Positions 14,652 to 15,866 of a stretch of 15,866 nucleotides of DNA are shown one piece after another. The stretch lies in contig JACQUN010000034.1 in NCBI GenBank assembly GCA_016210285.1, positions 1-15,866 of the forward strand, in the 5' to 3' direction. The DNA is from Chloroflexota bacterium (GTDB taxonomy: Bacteria; Chloroflexota; Dehalococcoidia; UBA1127; JACQUN01). A program made the position numbers and the translations under genes. How positions within the stretch are numbered: position 1 is the first letter of the stretch; each line of letters begins with the position of its first letter. Under the pieces are notes generated by a model. That model saw only the letters and a list, made by a program, of their open reading frames with translations, did no database searches and had not been told where the DNA came from.

Positions 14652-15104
14652 CTAGCCAGCACGCCGGTCAAGGGAAGAACGCTGCGCCTCCTGGCAGCCC
14701 TGGCAGAGCACGTACACCTCCAGCCGGTGGCCAACGACCTCGCCGTTGGTGGAGGCACGCAGCCATTGGAGCAGGTCATCCACCGTGCACTGCCGGAAGT
14801 CGCTCACAGCCCCGCACCGCACACAGACGGCGTGGTGGTGGTGCCCCATCCGGGCGAGGCTATACCGGGTGCCCCCGTTCTGGAGGGCTAGCTTGCATAC
14901 GACGCCCAGGTCCAGGAGGAGGCGGATGGTGCGGTACACCGTGGCGCGGCCAACACCACCCAGCGCCTGGCAAAGCTCCTCGGCAGTGAACCCTTCGGAG
15001 CGTTGCGCCAGCAGGTGAAGAACGGCTCGCCGGGGCCCCGTCAGGCGGTGGCCCGCCGTTTCCAGCCGCTCCAGCAGCCGCTCCTGTGTCTGCGTCGTCA
15101 TCAT
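14652..15104 (-). CDS. Fur-family metalloregulator, probably Zur
   Basis: Fur-family repressors bind 7-1-7-type palindromes when loaded with their metal. The 150-residue protein has the N-terminal winged helix (GHRLTGPRRAVLHLL, 18-32, and GRATVYRTIRLLLDLG, 52-67). The metal/dimer domain follows, with HHHH (88-91), structural zinc pairs CVRC (94-97) and CQGC (134-137), and H126. Its direct linkage to znuACB makes zinc (Zur) the likeliest effector; Fur or PerR cannot be excluded from sequence alone. Two consecutive ATG codons (15104 and 15101) can start it. There is no strong ribosome site, because the palindrome at 15105-15119 occupies that space. The strong promoter at 15171-15199 serves it and probably the whole operon. 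Confidence 0.88.
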   Translation of the reverse strand: MMTTQTQERLLERLETAGHRLTGPRRAVLHLLAQRSEGFTAEELCQALGGVGRATVYRTIRLLLDLGVVCKLALQNGGTRYSLARMGHHHHAVCVRCGAVSDFRQCTVDDLLQWLRASTNGEVVGHRLEVYVLCQGCQEAQRSSLDRRAG

Positions 15105-15119
15105 TGAGACCAGGTCTCA
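15105..15119. promoter_or_regulatory. Perfect 7-1-7 palindrome, candidate Zur/Fur-family operator
   Basis: TGAGACCAGGTCTCA is a perfect 7-bp inverted repeat around one base, the geometry of Fur-family boxes, and abuts the start codon of the Fur-family gene. Its outer TGAnA...TnTCA agrees with the actinobacterial Zur consensus as I recall it. The position is about 45-60 nt downstream of the predicted transcription start, so a roadblock or translation-blocking mode would be required. Confidence 0.6.
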
Positions 15120-15170
15120 CTTCCAGCCCTAAGAAAAGCCCGGCATCCCCTAGAAGCCTTGGCTGGCTCT

Positions 15171-15199
15171 AGTCTATGGGCCCAGGACGGGCCTGTCAA
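15171..15199 (-). promoter_or_regulatory. Promoter of the fur-znuACB operon
   Basis: On the minus strand a perfect TTGACA (15194-15199) is followed by exactly 17 bp and TAGACT (15171-15176), 4/6 to TATAAT. Transcription would begin near 15164, about 60 nt before the regulator's ATG. It is the best sigma-70-like promoter in the window. Confidence 0.65.
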
Positions 15200-15207
15200 G
15201 AGCATAT

Positions 15208-15227
15208 GGGGTGAACATGCAAACCCC
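15208..15227 (-). terminator. Weak hairpin downstream of the radical SAM gene
   Basis: GGGGT (15208-15212) and ACCCC (15223-15227) can form a 5-bp stem with a 10-nt loop, about 40 bp after the radical SAM stop and just before the TTGACA element. It may end that transcript. The stem is short, the loop is large and no T-run follows. Confidence 0.3.
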
Positions 15228-15265
15228 TGAGGAGGCAGTGGCCCCGTACCAGAGGTGGTGAACCA

Positions 15266-15866
15266 TTACAAGAGTCCTGCCCGTGACGCTAGCGAGGTGT
15301 CTCCCTGGGAAGCCTCTGCTGACGCCCGGACAGGTAGGTTCCTGGCAACTCCCTGTTTCCCCCACCAGATGCCTGGGATAGCGGCGCCACACTGGGGACA
15401 AGCCCCCTGGTCCGTCAAGCGGCAGCTCAGAATCTCGTAGCCGTACCGCTCCACCAGCAACGCATTGCAGCATGGGCAACAGGTATTCTCATACTGGCCA
15501 ACCATCCCAGGCAGGTTCCCGGCATAGACGAAGTGCAGCCCCTCCTCCTGGCCGATGCGGGCCGCCCGCAGCAGCGTGGCCGCCGACGAGTTCTCGGGAC
15601 CCGTCATCTTGTAGTCCCTGTGGAAGGCGGTCACGTGCCAGGGGATGTCGGGGGAGACGGAGGCCAGGAACCGGGAGGCGGCCCGCAGCTCCTCTTTGGA
15701 GTCGTTGAAGCCGGGCACCACCAGGGTCACCACCTCCAGCCAGAACCCCATCTCAAAGGCCATCCGCACCGTGTCCAGCACGCGTCCCAGGACACCCCCC
15801 AGCTTGCGGTAGCTGCGGTCGCTCATGGCCTTCAGGTCCACCTTGTAGCAGTCCACCCAGGGGCGC
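15266..15866 (-). CDS. amrS: AmmeMemoRadiSam-type radical SAM enzyme, C-terminal part (cut by window edge)
   Basis: This is the C-terminal 200 or so residues of a radical SAM protein resembling the AmmeMemoRadiSam enzyme, a relative of pyruvate formate-lyase activators. The CxxxCxxC cluster motif would lie upstream, outside the window. Visible segments are VDCYKVDLKAMSD near the edge, EVVTLVVPGFNDS, DIPWHVTAFHRDYKM and GLHFVYAGNLPG. Near the C-terminus, CPCCNALLVERYGYEI and CPQCGAAIPGIWW form a zinc-ribbon-like pair. The frame stays open to the window edge, so the GTG at 15856 is an internal Val codon rather than the start. The protein ends in about 30 extra residues after the ribbon. Its substrate is unknown in the family. 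The MEMO and AMMECR1 partners, if present, lie outside the window. Confidence 0.85.
   Translation of the reverse strand, partial: RPWVDCYKVDLKAMSDRSYRKLGGVLGRVLDTVRMAFEMGFWLEVVTLVVPGFNDSKEELRAASRFLASVSPDIPWHVTAFHRDYKMTGPENSSAATLLRAARIGQEEGLHFVYAGNLPGMVGQYENTCCPCCNALLVERYGYEILSCRLTDQGACPQCGAAIPGIWWGKQGVARNLPVRASAEASQGDTSLASRAGLL

Noticed and set aside
15105..15119. Paired inverted GGTCTC sites (BsaI recognition) as a cloning scar
   Set aside because: The sites are the two halves of a palindrome that fits a natural operator. The flanking sequence continues normally between a promoter and a gene.
1..15866. tRNA, rRNA, CRISPR array, transposase or integrase
   Set aside because: No tRNA T-loop motif, rRNA-like segment, regularly spaced repeat or recombinase motif was seen. 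Nearly all the sequence is accounted for by chromosomal genes.

Overview
This is a high-GC bacterial chromosomal window made of housekeeping genes, with no mobile element, CRISPR array, rRNA or tRNA visible. A division cluster reduced to rsmH-ftsA-ftsZ, with no mur, ftsI, ftsW, ftsL or ftsQ gene, and lipoproteins with Pro/Thr/Ala-rich linkers are most compatible with a Chloroflexota (Dehalococcoidia-like) genome. That placement is an inference from gene content, not from a marker phylogeny.

Layout. Positions 8-3764 (minus) hold rsmH, a 298-bp gap, ftsA and ftsZ, transcribed toward the window start. Positions 3765-3932 are an AT-rich divergent promoter region. On the plus strand follow a MogA/MoaB-family molybdenum cofactor gene (3933-4421) and trmD (4459-5280). 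trmD converges on priA. All the rest is on the minus strand: priA (5319-7754), rplS (7898-8347), a two-repeat lipoprotein of unknown function (8500-9633), a membrane-anchored GldG/DUF4350-like protein (9725-11077) and an SppA-type S49 peptidase (11081-11956). The last two are 3 bp apart and probably translationally coupled. Next, read in transcription order, comes a zinc regulation and uptake operon: a Fur-family regulator (14652-15104, probably Zur), then znuA, znuC and znuB (14615 down to 12026). At the right edge lies the C-terminal part of a radical SAM enzyme of the AmmeMemoRadiSam type (15266 to the edge).

How the genes work together. FtsA anchors the FtsZ ring to the membrane, and RsmH is the usual dcw-cluster 16S rRNA methyltransferase. 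TrmD, L19 and PriA serve translation and replication restart. In many bacteria trmD and rplS form one operon; here they lie on opposite strands with priA between them. The Fur-family gene has a strong sigma-70-like promoter (TTGACA, 17 bp, TAGACT) and a perfect 7-1-7 palindrome against its start codon. This suggests an autoregulated Zur-znuACB zinc-uptake operon.

Four gene junctions carry inverted repeats of 8 to 9 bp. Most lack a U-tract; the one at 9667-9715 has TTTT. I found no clearly novel multi-gene system. The points most worth a second look are the Zur-like palindrome, the duplicated-domain lipoprotein beside sppA and the GldG-like gene, the hairpin in the rplS leader, the stripped-down division cluster, and the partial AmmeMemoRadiSam enzyme.
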